Source of the DNA: CAWCDJ01 sp963796675 | GTDB taxonomy: Bacteria; Acidobacteriota; Terriglobia; Bryobacterales; Bryobacteraceae | NCBI GenBank assembly: GCA_963796675.1 | Contig: CAWCMS010000016.1 | Span: 77,166-141,165 of the forward strand | Length of the DNA stretch: 64,000 nucleotides | Direction of reading: 5' to 3' | Shown: positions 1 through 9,361 of the stretch, piece by piece | How the letters are laid out: the number at the start of each line of letters is the position of its first letter | Position numbering within the stretch: position 1 is the stretch's first letter | Program-made: the position numbers and the translations under genes | Notes under the pieces: model-generated | Told to the model about the DNA's origin: nothing | The model's input: only the letters and a program-made list of their open reading frames with translations | The model's database searches: none

Positions 1-1
1 G

Positions 2-403
2 CTGATCCGTTCCAAGAAGATCTACACGCAGGAGGAGCTGGCGCAAGAGCTGAAGCGCGACGGCATCGCCGCCACGCAGGTCACGCTTTCGCGCGATCTC
101 CGCGACCTGCGCCTGGTGAAGACCCGCGAAGGGTACCAGGAGATGGCGCCCGAGGAATCGGGGCCGGGCTTCCGCCTGCTGGCGGCCGAGTTCCTGCTCG
201 ACGTGCTGCGCGCGCAAAACCTGGTGATCCTGAAGACCGCGCCCGGCCACGCGAACTCCGTGGCTGTCGCGCTCGACCGGGAGGGCTGGCCGCAGATCGT
301 CGGCACCATCGCGGGTGACGATACCATCCTGGTGATCACTCCGGACAATCCCAACTCGGAAGACGTGCAGGAGAAGCTCCTGGAATTGCTCGACCAGTCG
401 TAA
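2..403 (+). CDS. argR: Arginine repressor ArgR, 5' truncated by the window edge
   Basis: This is the C-terminal 133 residues of the ArgR/AhrC transcriptional regulator, which senses arginine and controls arginine biosynthesis and catabolism genes. The first residues seen belong to the winged-helix DNA-binding domain (YTQEELAQELKRDGI, then QVTLSRDLRDLRLVK). The second half is the arginine-binding oligomerisation domain, with the family signature GTIAGDDTILVI near the end. Only about 15-20 N-terminal residues appear to be missing. The frame is open from base 2 to the TAA at 401-403. Arginine biosynthesis genes may lie upstream, outside the window. The identification is firm. Confidence 0.93.
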   Translation: MIRSKKIYTQEELAQELKRDGIAATQVTLSRDLRDLRLVKTREGYQEMAPEESGPGFRLLAAEFLLDVLRAQNLVILKTAPGHANSVAVALDREGWPQIVGTIAGDDTILVITPDNPNSEDVQEKLLELLDQS

Positions 404-412
404 AGGATTGCG

Positions 413-676
413 ATGGGGAAGGCCAGGCGCAAGCAGGCGTCATCCTCGATCGCTTTCGCGGCGGCGCTGATTGCGTTCGCGTCGCTGCGGATTGTTTCCA
501 CCTATACGGTCTTCAACCACACGTTCGACGAGCCGGCGCATATCGCCTGCGGAATGGAGTGGCTCGACCACCAGCGCGGGGTGAAACGAATTCGAGTAAC
601 TCAGCAGCGCAATTCCCCATATCGCCAAAATCCGCCAGGCATGTCCGCGCCAGCGTCATATTCGCGCCAAATGTGA
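413..676 (+). pseudogene. Remnant of a membrane glycosyltransferase (PMT/ArnT-like) N-terminus
   Basis: The ORF starts 9 bases after argR and encodes 87 residues. Residues 1-52 hold a basic N-terminus, one membrane segment (about 14-33) and the motif FNHTFDEPAHIACGMEWLD. That Asp-Glu-containing first loop is typical of GT39/GT83-type multispanning glycosyltransferases. After about base 590 the resemblance stops and the frame runs into unrelated sequence up to 676. A full protein of this class has 500 or more residues, so only the first tenth is left. I infer a deletion remnant; an assembly join could give the same picture. Confidence 0.5.
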
Positions 677-701
677 CATGCAAGACAAACCCGGAATCGG
701 C

Positions 702-707
702 TATAAT
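702..707 (+). promoter_or_regulatory. Consensus -10 box upstream of the DUF1624 gene
   Basis: TATAAT lies 24 bases before the GTG start at 731. No good -35 box sits at 16-18 bases; the nearest candidate, GTGACA at 673-678, is 23 bases away. The site is therefore a plausible but incomplete sigma-70 promoter. Confidence 0.35.
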
Positions 708-730
708 CGACCAGACGACGCTCCTGAATT

Positions 731-1803
731 GTGAAGCGATTCCCTTTTTTGGACTGGATGCGTGGACTGGCCGTAGTCATCATGATCCAGTGCCACACCT
801 TCAATTCGCTGACTCGCATGGACTTGCGGGACGGCGGCCACTACGTGCTTTCGCAGTTCGTGGGCGGGATGGCGGCGCCGCTGTTCCTGCTTCATGGCGG
901 GCATGACGCACGGCCTTCCAGATGGATAGCCTGGAGCGCCGCGAGGTCCCGCCGCTGCGCCGCTGGCTGATTTCGCTGCGGCGCGCGGGTTACATCCTCG
1001 GCATCGCCTACCTGTTCCGCTTCACCAACTGGCTCGCTCAGCCTGTCCCATGGAGACTGGCAGGAGCTTGGCGAAGGTGGACATCCTCAACTGCATGGGG
1101 GTGGCGCGATGGCGTGCGTTTGCGGCGGTCGCGCTTCTGGATATGGTGACCGCGCGCGCTTTGCCGTTGCGGCCGGGCTTGGCGATCGCCGCGGCGGCCC
1201 CGCTGATGGCGAATCTGCCCTGGGACTGCGGTCCCGGCGCTGTTCGCAGGAATACCTGGTGCCGGGTGCCGGGCGCGGCCAGCTTCGCCTTCTTCCCTTG
1301 CGCCTCTTACGTCGCGTTCGGGCATGGCGACGGGCACGCTGGTGAAGCGCACGGCGGAGGAACGGTTCGACCGCTTGATGCAGTGGTCCGTGCTGCTAGG
1401 TTTCGGCCTGGTCTTCGGCGGCCAGTATTTCTCCAACATTCCCTATTCCGTCTATCCGAGCTCGAATTTCTGGACCAATAGCCCGGCGCTGATCCTGATC
1501 CGCTTCGGCATCATGCCTGCTGATCATGGCGGGAGCGTACCTGTGGACACGAATACTGCGCTCGCCGGGCTGGAGTTGGATGCAGGTGATGGGCAAGAAT
1601 TCGCTGATGGTGTACTGGGTTCACGTCATGATGGTGTACGGCGAGCTGATACAAGCCGATCAAGCGGAAGCTCGATCGATCACCGGCACGTGGCATTGGC
1701 GGCGGGGATCGTGACCGCGATGATGGTAGCGATCTCGGCGCTGTGGCTGTCGTGGAAAGCAAGGGCAGCGCGAGAAGCGGGCGCGGAACGCGTGGCTGCC
1801 TGA
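731..1803 (+). CDS. DUF1624 / heparan-alpha-glucosaminide N-acetyltransferase-like membrane protein (frameshifted)
   Basis: The reconstructed protein has about 357 residues and several membrane segments. It opens from GTG at 731 with VKRFPFLDWMRGLAVVIMIQ and then CHTFN. This is the usual start of the DUF1624/HGSNAT-type integral membrane acyltransferase family, where a conserved His sits in the first segment. Other recognisable pieces are VDILNCMGVARW (about 1075-1110), QWSVLLGFGLVFGGQYFSNI (about 1380-1440) and MGKNSLMVYWVHVMMVYGEL (about 1587-1650), each in a different frame. At least four small frameshifts lie near 905, 1045, 1320 and 1520-1660. The substrate is unknown. The stop TGA is at 1801-1803, converging with ccoI. 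Confidence 0.6.
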
Positions 1804-4157
1804 GGTCGGCCGCACTCTTCAGTCGGCGCGAGTTGCCGATTACCGAAAGGCTGGAGAGCACCATCGCCGCCGCCGCCAGAATGGGGTTCAGCACTCCCGC
1901 CACCGCGAGCGTGATGCCGGCACGAGGTTGTAGGCGAACGCCCAGAACAGATTCTGCCGCACGATGCGGAAAGTGCGGCGCGCCAGGTCGAGCGTCTCGC
2001 GTGACCGCGGCAGCGAGCGGCCCATGAGCACCAGCGGCGCGGCCTGCATGGCGATATCGGTGCCGGAACCGAGGGCGATCCCGAGATCGGCCTGCGCCAG
2101 GCTGGGCGCGTCGTTGACGCCGTCGCCGATCATGGCCACGCGCGCGCCCGCCCGTTGCAGCTCGCGGATGAGTTCGACTTTGCGCTCCGGCGTGGCCTCG
2201 GCGATCCATTCGTCGGCGCCGATCTCGGCCGGCGACGGCGCTCCGTGGCGGCGCGCGCATCGCCCGAGAGCAGCACGGTGCGGATGCCGCGGCGGCGCAG
2301 GTCGGCGCACAGCGCGGCGGCATCCGGACGCACGCGGTCGCCGAAGCTGAGCGCGCCGCGCACCTCGCCGTCCCATCCGAAGTAGACGTCGGCTTTGCTC
2401 GAGGTGGGGCAGGGCGGCGGGCGTGCCCGGTGAGGCTGATCGGCCAGCGCGCGGTTGCCCAGGAAATAGTGGCGTTCCGTCGACCATGCCGCTGATGCCG
2501 CAGCCGGCGTGGACGGCGATATCACTGCAGCGCGCAGACCGCGCGGCGCGTCGCCGCCAGCGCCCTTCCGATGGGGTGCTCCGAGCAGCGCTTCGACCGC
2601 GGCGAGTTCGGCCATGCGGCTGGTATCGCCCGCCGCTTCGAGCAGCGCGAACTCGCCCCGCGGTCGCGGTGCCGGTCTTGTCGAGGACCACCACGTCGCA
2701 CGCCGCGAATGGTCTCGAGCACGCGCGTGTCGCTCACCAGGATGCCGCGCCGCGCGGCGGCCGCCACGGCGGCGGTGAGCGCGAGCGGCGTGGCGATGCC
2801 CAGCGCGCAGGGGCAGGCAATCACCAGCACGGCGATGGCGTGCATCAGCGCGGTCCCGGGCCTGCCGGTGCGCCACTGCCATCCGGCGAAGGTGATCACG
2901 GCGAGCGTCGAGCACGGCGGGAATGAAGAGGCGCGCAGCGCGGTCCACCGCGCGCTCCATTTGCGTGCGGCTGGCCGCCGCCTGCTCCACGGTGCGCACG
3001 ATGCGCGCCAGCGTGCTGTCGGCGCCCACGCGCGTGGCGCGGATCTCCAGCACGCCGCCGGTGTTGATGCTGCCGCAGACCACGCTATCGCCCACGGTCT
3101 TCGGCGGCGGCGCCGATTCGCCGGTGAGCACCGATTCATCGGCGTGCGAGCGGCCCTCGACCACGATGCCGTCGGCCGGCATGCGCTCGCCCGGACTTGA
3201 CGCGGAAGACGCGAGCCGGGCTGCAGGGCATCGACGGAGACGAAACGCTCGCGGCCTTCGTGCATGAGCCGCGCCTTGCCGGGCATCAGGCGGTAGAGCA
3301 GGGTGAGCGCGCGCGTGGTCTGCTCTTTGGCGCCGCGCTCGATGACTTTGCCGGTGAGCACCAGGGTGACGATGGCGCAGGCGGTATCGAAGTAGACGTG
3401 GTTGTCGCCGCGAAAGGCCTGCACGGCGCTGTACCCGTAGGCCAGCAGGATTCCCATGGCGAGCAGCGATTCCATGCGCAGCACGGCCGGCTGCGCGCGC
3501 CGGCCCAGGCGATGCGCAGAATCGGCGCGGCGCAGTAGAAGACGCGGGCGTGGCCAGCGCCATCAGCAGGAACGGGATGTAGCGGCCGAAGCTGGCGGTG
3601 ATGGGCTCGAAGTAGCTGGCATACACCACCAGGCTGAACGTCATCACGTTCATGGAGAGGAAGGCGGCGATGCCGAGTGCGCAGCAGCAGGTCTTTGCGC
3701 TCGGCGTCGGCGGGCGCTGCTGCCGCCGGTGTATTCGGCGGCGCGGTAGCCGAGCGATGTCACGCGCTCCACGATGCGCTCGCGGCGGCACGTATTGCGG
3801 GCAGTAGCGGACTTTCAGCAGGTCGCGAGGCGAACATGACTTCGGCGGCGGCGATGCCGCGCACGTCTGGCGAGCGCGTGCTCGATCAGCCAGCCGCAGG
3901 AAGTGCACCACATGCCGCCGATACTGGAAGACGGCCTCGCGCGTTTCGGCATCGAGTGGGACGGCGGACTCGGCCGTCTCGCGGCGCCGTTCGAGATCAG
4001 GCCCAGCTTGAGGCTCTGCTGGAAGAGATCGGTGTCGCGGAAGTTCTGGCCGCGACGCGACGACGCCGCTTTCGAGCAGGATGGCGTAGACGTTCTCGCA
4101 GCCGGCGCAGCAGAAGGGCGCGTCGCCCGAGGGCAAGCCGCACAGCGTGCAGGTCAT
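1801..4157 (-). CDS. ccoI: Copper-translocating P1B-type ATPase of the cbb3 maturation type, CcoI/FixI (frameshifted)
   Basis: The gene encodes a heavy-metal P-type ATPase of about 785 residues that supplies copper for the cbb3 oxidase active site. The N-terminus (ATG at 4155-4157) has the Cys-rich metal site seen in this subgroup, MTCTLCGLPSGDAPFCCAGC. After a metal-binding domain and membrane helices come the actuator motif LTGES, the ion-pathway motif IACPCALGIATPLAL, the phosphorylation motif VVLDKTGTATAGR and the hinge motif MIGDGVNDAPSLAQADLG. The motifs are intact and in the right order but scattered over three frames, with at least seven indels. One junction near 3190 is explained by GGG for GG in a TCCGGCGAG context. 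The C-terminus near 1800 has no clear stop. It is the last gene of the respiratory operon. Confidence 0.85.
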
Positions 4158-4400
4158 GCAGGAATGGTGGGCGGACCCCCTGGTCCGCGGCCGACGCCCC
4201 CGTCGGCCTCCGCGGGGTTGGTCATCAGGCCGGCAGAGCGTCCAGGGGGACCCGCGCGGACCGGGGGTCCGCCCCACCTCGATCATTTTGGGGTTGGCCT
4301 TTTTGGTTTCCACGTAGGCGAAGATCAGGATTCCGATGAAGAGCATCGAGACCAAGATCAGAAAGGGAATCAAGACGGGTACAGGCTGCTTGTTTTTCAT
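4158..4400 (-). CDS. Small single-span membrane protein between ccoG and ccoI (position of CcoH/FixH)
   Basis: ATG at 4398-4400 overlaps the ccoG stop (ATGA), so translation is probably coupled. The first 43 residues read as a real small membrane protein: a polar start MKNKQPVP, a strong membrane segment (VLIPFLILVSMLFIGILIFAY) and a charged tail ETKKANPKMIEVG. Beyond that the frame has no stop: it runs through a 111-bp palindromic element and stays in frame with ccoI. The real protein probably ended near 4277. Genes at this place in cco clusters often encode CcoH/FixH, but no CcoH-specific motif is visible, so that name is withheld. Confidence 0.5.
4167..4277. repeat. Compound palindromic (REP-like) element
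   Basis: The ends form a long inverted repeat: GTGGGCGGACCCCCTGGTCC on the left pairs, with one or two one-base indels, with the right end CGCGGACCGGGGGTCCGCCC. Inside is a second perfect hairpin, GGCCGAC-GCCCCC-GTCGGCC (4189-4208). The element lies between the small membrane gene and ccoI and reads through without a stop in that frame. Its right terminus GCCCCAC matches the terminus of the element at 33318-33386. Confidence 0.65.
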
Positions 4401-5676
4401 TGCTTCTCCGTGGGCGCCAGGAAGGTCATGGGAATTGTGTCGGATTCCTGGTCCGGGACGGTGTTGGTCAGAATGATGAAGTGGCTGACCAGTTCGTCGC
4501 GGCGCGCCGGCGGGGCGCGGAGATTTCGAATTCTCCCTGGCCGGATTCGCCGGGCTGCTATCTTTACGGGATTGGTCGCCATGGCGAGCGTCGCGCCGGG
4601 CAGTTGCTGGATCGTGAAGACCACTGCCTCCGGGCTTGCTGCCGCGGTTGGCGATGCGGTAGCGGAACTGGTTGTAGATGCGGCCATCGGCGCCGATGCG
4701 GTAGAGCGTGGCGCGCACGGGCGCGACCTGCACCAGCACGGCGCGGCGCATTCCCAGCGCGACAAACAGGCCCGCCGGCGTAGCACAGCGAGGACGAGCA
4801 GCACGACCACGCGCTTGGCGTCGCGCAGGCCGATGCGGCGGTACCACGGGCGCGGGTGGGGTCGGAGAGGAGTTCGCCCTTTTCGCCCCAGGCGTAGTGG
4901 ATCAGCCTGGGCTTTTTGAGGCGCGCCAGGATTTCCTCGCAGGCATCGATGCACTCGGCGCAGTGTATGCACTCGATCTGGAACGGCGACTCGCGGATGT
5001 CGATCCCCATGGGGCAGACGCGCACGCACTTCTTGCATTCGATGCAGGCGTGGTTCTCGTCGCGATAGTGGACCAGCAGCGTGTTGCCGTCGCCGAGCAG
5101 GCCCTGCAGATAGCCGTAGGGGCAGACGGTGGTGCAGAAGCGCTGGCGCACCAGGGCGAAATCGAGGAACGTGACCAGCGTGACGGCCGCTCCGGAGATG
5201 CCGGCGGCGGTGCGGATGTCGAGCGAGAGCAGGCGGCGCAGCAGGTCGCGCGGCTCCACGAAGTAGCAGATGAAGACGAAGGCCAGCAGCACCGATGGCC
5301 GCGGCCAGCACCGCGTAGAACAGGCGCGCGCGGCCCGTTCGCGCACGGGCGGCTTCCATCGGTGAACTGCCTGGTGACAGCGTTTGCGCAGCCAGCGTCT
5401 CGAGCGCGACGGAAGCTTCGCTGAAGATCATCTGCGGGCACAGGTAGCCGCAGTAGATGCGGCCGTAGAAGACGCTCGACGCCACCACCAGGAACATGAG
5501 GAACATCATGGCGAAGAAGATGATGGCGAACTCGTTGATCCAGAGTTCGTAGCCGGCGAAGTAGAAGCGCTGCCGCGGGATATCGAAGCGGACCACGTTG
5601 AGGAACGGCAGCGCCAGGAAGACCAGGAAGCAGAGCAGGTGGATGCGCTTGCGAAGCTTGTGCCAGTGCTAACCAT
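4397..5676 (-). CDS. ccoG: cbb3 oxidase accessory polyferredoxin CcoG/FixG/RdxA (frameshifted)
   Basis: CcoG is a membrane polyferredoxin needed for copper handling in cbb3 oxidase assembly. The recognisable order is: membrane segments, the redox motif YCGYLCPQMIFSE, another membrane part with VCPYGYLQGLLGD, two 4Fe-4S motifs (CIECKKCVRVCP and CIHCAECIDAC), a further membrane helix, and a C-terminal Ig-like domain ending in TIPMTFLAPTEKQ. I place the start at ATG 5674-5676, overlapping the stop of the upstream gene by 8 bases; a frameshift follows at once, so the start is uncertain. At least four further frame changes occur. The length of about 426 codons is a little short for the family. Confidence 0.85.
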
Positions 5677-6345
5677 GGCACACGCGGCGCCGCATCAGGC
5701 CGCGCCATACCAGCATCGGCGCCGGCAAGCAGCATCGAGACCGCGGCCAGCGCGATTGCTCCAGCGTCCCAGCCGCAGCCCGGACGAAAGAAGACGCGGC
5801 TCCGACGGCGAGCAGCGCGACGGCGGTGCCCAGCTCCGAAGGCCAGCATGGTGAGCGCGCCCGCTAAGGCGCTGCCGGAATTCCACTGCCTTGAGCAGCG
5901 CGGCGTAGACCAGGCCGCAGGGCAGAAATCCCAGCGTCAGCCCGAGCGTGAACTTTGCCGCTGCGGCGCCAGCAGCGCCGGCCGATGAGCTTCGAAAAGC
6001 GTGTGGTGATGCCTGATTTCGAATGGTGACCAGGCCGTTGACGGGCACGAGCCCGATCATCAGCGATGCCCGCCGACGATCATGGCGGCGCCCGCGAACA
6101 CATGCGCGCGCCGGAGGCCAGTCCCGCCAGGCGGCCCAGCAGTCCCGATGCCTCCGCCCGCCGGCTCCGGCCAGCGCTCCCAGGAGCATGTAGGTCAGGA
6201 TGCGCCCCGCGTTGTATACGCCGGCAGGCTCGGGCGCGCGGGAGCTGAACGCTAGCCGATGGGTCCGCACATCTGCAGCAGTGCAGCGCTGATAGGCCAG
6301 GACGAATCGGCCCGCACATCTGCGAGGCAAGTGCAGGCCGCTCAC
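5669..6345 (-). CDS. SafE/TauE-like DsbD_2-type membrane protein (frameshifted)
   Basis: The pieces make a protein of about 220 residues with several membrane helices. Recognisable parts are a Met-Cys-Gly-Pro motif near the N-terminus, GVYNAGRILTYMLLGALAG (about 6170-6225) and AKFTLGLTLGFLPCGLVYAA (about 5910-5965). The PCG-type turn and the MCGP motif are typical of the sulfite-exporter-like/DsbD transmembrane family often found beside cco genes, where it is thought to move copper or reducing equivalents. The C-terminus VWRGLMRRRVCHG ends at TAG 5669-5671. The N-terminus carries an imperfect direct duplication (6250-6330), so its start is not fixed. Frames change several times. Confidence 0.6.
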
Positions 6346-6407
6346 CAGACCGACACGGCTGAAGCCTCACCACGGCAGTGCAGATTCGTGAGCGAGCGTG
6401 CGATGAC

Positions 6408-8299
6408 CTATGCATAGCGCCACCTTGGGATTGCGCGCGGCGACGCGTGACGCACTCGCGGTAGAAATCGAAGTGCTTCATCAGGATGGCGTGCGTGGGG
6501 CAGCGCGAGGCGCACATGGCGCAGCGGATGCAAGTGGTCTCGTCCTTCATCATCACCGCGCCCATGGCTCCAGTCTCTTCCGGCGGATACCGGGAAGGTC
6601 GCCGAACTCCGCCACCGCCCGCTCCATCCAGGCGCATCTTCGATCAGCTTGCTCAGCCCCACCAGGCGGATCAGGTTCTCCGGGCAGACGTCCACGCAGC
6701 CGTTGCAGGCCACGCATTTCGACGTGTCGAAGACGGTGTTGACGTTGCAGCGCAGGCAGCGCGACGCCTGGCCGCGCGCGCCTTCGCTTCGGTGTAGCCC
6801 TCTTCGACGATTTCGAGCGAGGCGGCGCGCTGGTCGCTTTCGAGGGACGGCGGATTCTCGCGCGCAATCACGTTCCAGCCGCTCCGCCATGGTGTAGGCG
6901 GCGGGCACCACTTCTTGCGGACGACGACTTCGGTGCGCGTGCCGCGCAGGAAATCGTGCATGGAGCGGGCGGCGATCTGCGCCGACGGCGATGGCGTCGA
7001 TGAACAGGCGCGGCGCCGTGGGCGATATCGCCGCAGGCGAAGACGTCGGGCGCGGTGGTCTGGTACGTCTCGCGGTTCACCTTGATGAGGCCGCGCTCGC
7101 TCTCCACGCCGTCGGCGGGATCGAGGAAGGAGAGGTCGGAGGTCTGGCCGATGGCGAAGATGACGCTGTCGGCTGGGATGTCCTCCACCTGGCGTTTCGT
7201 CGAACGACGGGTTGAAGCTTCCGTTGGCGTCGAAGACCGCGGTGCAGCGCACCGTGCGCAGTCCGGTGAGGCGCGCCGTTCTCGGTGCAGGACTTCGCGC
7301 GGGCCGCGCTGGTTGTGCAGGTGGATGCCTTCCTCGGCGCCTTCGATGGACTTCGATTTCGTCGGCGGGCATCTCCTGCGCGGCTTTCCAGGCAGACCAC
7401 GTGGACTTCTTTATCGCCGCTGAGGCGCAGGGCGGAGCGCGCCACGTCGTAGGCCACGTGATCGTCGTGCGGGCGCACGGCGGAGCGCGCGACGTCGTAG
7501 GCCACGTTGCCGCCGCCGATCACGATGATCGCGCTTGCCCAGCGGCAGCGGCGTGCCGGCATTGAAGGCGCGCAGGAAATCCATGCCGTCGATCACGCCT
7601 TCGTGCCTCGGCGCCCGGGCAGCGGCAGCTTGCGGCCCTTGGGCAGGCCGATGCCGAGGAAGATGGCTGCGTAGCCCTCGCGGCGCAGGCTGGCGATGGT
7701 GAAATCGCGCCCCAGGTGCATGTTGCACTTCAGCTCCACGCCCAGCGAGAGGATGGCGTTGATTTCGTGCCGCACCAGGTCGCGGGGCAGGCGGAAGACC
7801 GGGACTCCGACGGTGAGCATGCCGCCGGGTTCGGAGTACGCTTCGAAGACCGTGACTTTGTAGCCGATGCTGGACCAGGTCGTGCGCCACCGTGAGGCCG
7901 GAGACTCCCGCGCCGACCACCGCGACCCGCTCGTAATCGCCGCGATTGGGCGGCAGCATGTGGTCGTTATTGGCTTCGCGATGGATGCGGTAGTCGCCGG
8001 TCTCCGGGCCGAAGCGGCTGGTGACGAAGCGCTTGAGCGGGCGGATGCTGACCGGCGCATCGACATCGCCGCGGCGGCAGTTCGGCCTCGCAGGGCGCAC
8101 CGCAGACGCGGCCGCAGATGGAGGCGAACGGATTGTGCGCGCGGGCGATGCGGTAGGCGTCCTCGTAGCGGCCTTCCGCGATGGAGGTCACATAGCCGCA
8201 GGCGTCGGTGTGCACCGGGCAGGCGTGCCGGCACTTGACCATCTCCATCCAGTAGTCGGTCGCGTCCGGGACGCGGACTTCGTAGAAGCCGTTCTGCAT
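6408..8299 (-). CDS. GltD-like FAD/NAD(P)-dependent oxidoreductase with C-terminal 2[4Fe-4S] ferredoxin domain (frameshifted)
   Basis: The reconstructed protein has about 630 residues. ATG at 8297-8299 follows GAGGAT. The N-terminal Fe-S domain has CRHACPVHTDACGYV and CGRVCGAPCE, as in glutamate synthase small subunit and related flavoproteins. Then come the FAD-binding motif VVGAGVSGLTVAHDL, the NAD(P)-binding motif VIGGGNVAYDVARSA, the second FAD motif TTAPDVFACGDI, and a ferredoxin domain with CVACNGCVDVCPENLI and CIRCAMCASRCPTHAI. Such proteins move electrons between NAD(P)H and ferredoxin-like or quinone partners; here the partner is unknown. Frames change at least six times and a 48-bp-period tandem duplication lies at 7424-7507. 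The C-terminal end is uncertain, with stops at 6408 or about 6367. Confidence 0.8.
7424..7507. repeat. Tandem duplication (36-nt copies, 48-bp period) inside the flavoprotein gene
   Basis: Positions 7424-7459 and 7472-7507 are copies differing at about two positions (core GGCGGAGCGCGCCACGTCGT). In the reading frame the peptide VAYDVARSA appears twice, separated by 7 residues, inside the NAD(P)-binding region. The insertion is in frame (16 residues). Family members have this peptide once, so this is either a recent duplication or an assembly error. Confidence 0.75.
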
Positions 8300-8310
8300 C
8301 GGCGGTATCC

Positions 8311-8610
8311 TCAGTCGTGCGACTTGCCGAACGAGAATGCCACGCACGATGACGCCGAAGATGACGATCAGGGCCGCGATGGCGTACATCAGGCCCGCCG
8401 GACGCTTCGGTAGCGGCATTCATGGCGCGCACCAGCGGCCCGCGGTCGCGGATGGTTGACCTCGCCATACATGTAGATGAGGAAATAGGCCAGGGCGCCG
8501 CCGGCGATGACGATGTAGGCCAGCTTGAGGAAGCCGGGTACTTCGGTGCCCTCCCGCTCCGTGATCCAGCCATCGGCGTATTCCTTAATCTTCGGTTTCG
8601 TCGGTTCCAT
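8311..8610 (-). CDS. Small two-helix membrane protein of the respiratory operon (frameshifted)
   Basis: About 98 residues starting at ATG 8608-8610 after GAAGGTGAACC. The protein has a charged N-terminus (MEPTKPKIKEYADGWITERE), a first membrane helix LAYIVIAGGALAYFLIYMYG, a short loop VNHP-DRGPLVRAMNAATEA, and a second helix LMYAIAALIVIFGVIV. It ends VAFSFGKSHD at TGA 8311-8313. One or two indels separate these parts. It lies between the oxidase subunits and the flavoprotein. The N-terminal layout recalls the membrane anchor of CcoP, but there is no CXXCH motif, so it may be an anchor or assembly subunit. No firm family assignment. Confidence 0.55.
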
Positions 8611-8613
8611 GGT

Positions 8614-8814
8614 TCACCTTCTCTTCGAAGCCGGCTCGTCTCTGTTGCCGTCCGGCGGCGTCCGTCCTTCGAACACCCGAGTACTTGATTCTTCGCCGCC
8701 CTTGCCCCAATACCCGTCCTTCCAGGACGCACGAAGAAATACATCGCGAGCACCCAGCGAAATCGCGAAGAAGAAATACGCGAAATAAATGCTCGGCCAG
8801 GTATAGTCGTTCAT
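8614..8814 (-). CDS. CcoQ-like small membrane protein
   Basis: A 66-residue protein starting at ATG 8812-8814, which overlaps the ccoO stop (ATGA). It begins MNDYTWPSIYFAYFFFAISLG, one hydrophobic helix, and continues with a polar tail rich in Gly, Asp and Lys (WKDGYWGKGGEES). In another frame the residues after the helix read AMYFFVR, so an indel probably changes the helix end. Size, single helix and position directly after ccoNO fit the small CcoQ/subunit-IV-type component that stabilises cbb3 oxidase, but sequence alone does not prove it. Confidence 0.55.
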   Translation of the reverse strand: MNDYTWPSIYFAYFFFAISLGARDVFLRASWKDGYWGKGGEESSTRVFEGRTPPDGNRDEPASKRR

Positions 8815-9358
8815 TTTTCGTAGTCCTTATCGGGCCGCCAGTCCTTGGCGCGGCCCAGGGTTTGGATGTACGCCACCAGCGCCGTGAACTCTTCGTCGTT
8901 GTTGGCGATCCAGGGGAACGGCGGCATGACCGAGCCGGGCACCAGGTCGCGCGGATTGCGGAAATGCGTGCGATGCCACTGGGTGTCGTACTTGCCGCCT
9001 ACGCGCGAAAGGTCCGGACCGGTGCGCTTGGTGCCGAACATGTGCGGGCTTGTCGTAGACGAACTCGTCGGGCGTGGAGATGGGCGAATCCACGCCGCGC
9101 CAGCCGCTGCGCTTGGTGTCGGCCACCAGGGTGCGCGTCTGCTGCGTGTGGCAATACCAGCAGCCTTCGCGGACGTAGATGGCGCGGCCCTTGCAGCTGG
9201 AGCGGCGGTATACGGCTTTGAGGCCCGGAGCGCCGGGCCGTCGCCCAGCTTTTATCCACCAGCGGCGGCACCACCGTGGTGAGCAGGCCGCCGATGAAGA
9301 ACAGCCCCAGCGCCGCGGCCACCGCGAAGGCCGCGCTGCTATCGGCTTTACTGAGCAT
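8811..9358 (-). CDS. ccoO: cbb3-type cytochrome c oxidase subunit II, CcoO (frameshifted)
   Basis: CcoO is the membrane-anchored monoheme cytochrome c that passes electrons to CcoN. The start ATG 9356-9358 is preceded by GGAGGCAGGAAT, a good ribosome binding site. An N-terminal helix (AFAVAAALGLFFIGGLLTTV) is followed by the heme c site GRAIYVREGCWYCHTQQTRT and the typical C-terminal stretch FGTKRTGPDLSRVGGKYDTQ, HFRNPRDLVPGSVMPPFPW, ending KDYEK at 8811. Its length of about 182 residues fits the family. Three frames are used, implying at least two indels. Confidence 0.9.
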
Positions 9359-9361
9359 ATT

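Noticed and set aside
2130..4847. A 905-codon open frame on the minus strand
   Set aside because: It runs through ccoI, the small membrane gene and part of ccoG in one frame only because indels and high GC remove stops. Conserved motifs show several different genes.
7424..7507. Genuine tandem-repeat protein domain
   Set aside because: Only two copies, inside a Rossmann fold that has one copy in relatives, and in an error-rich zone.
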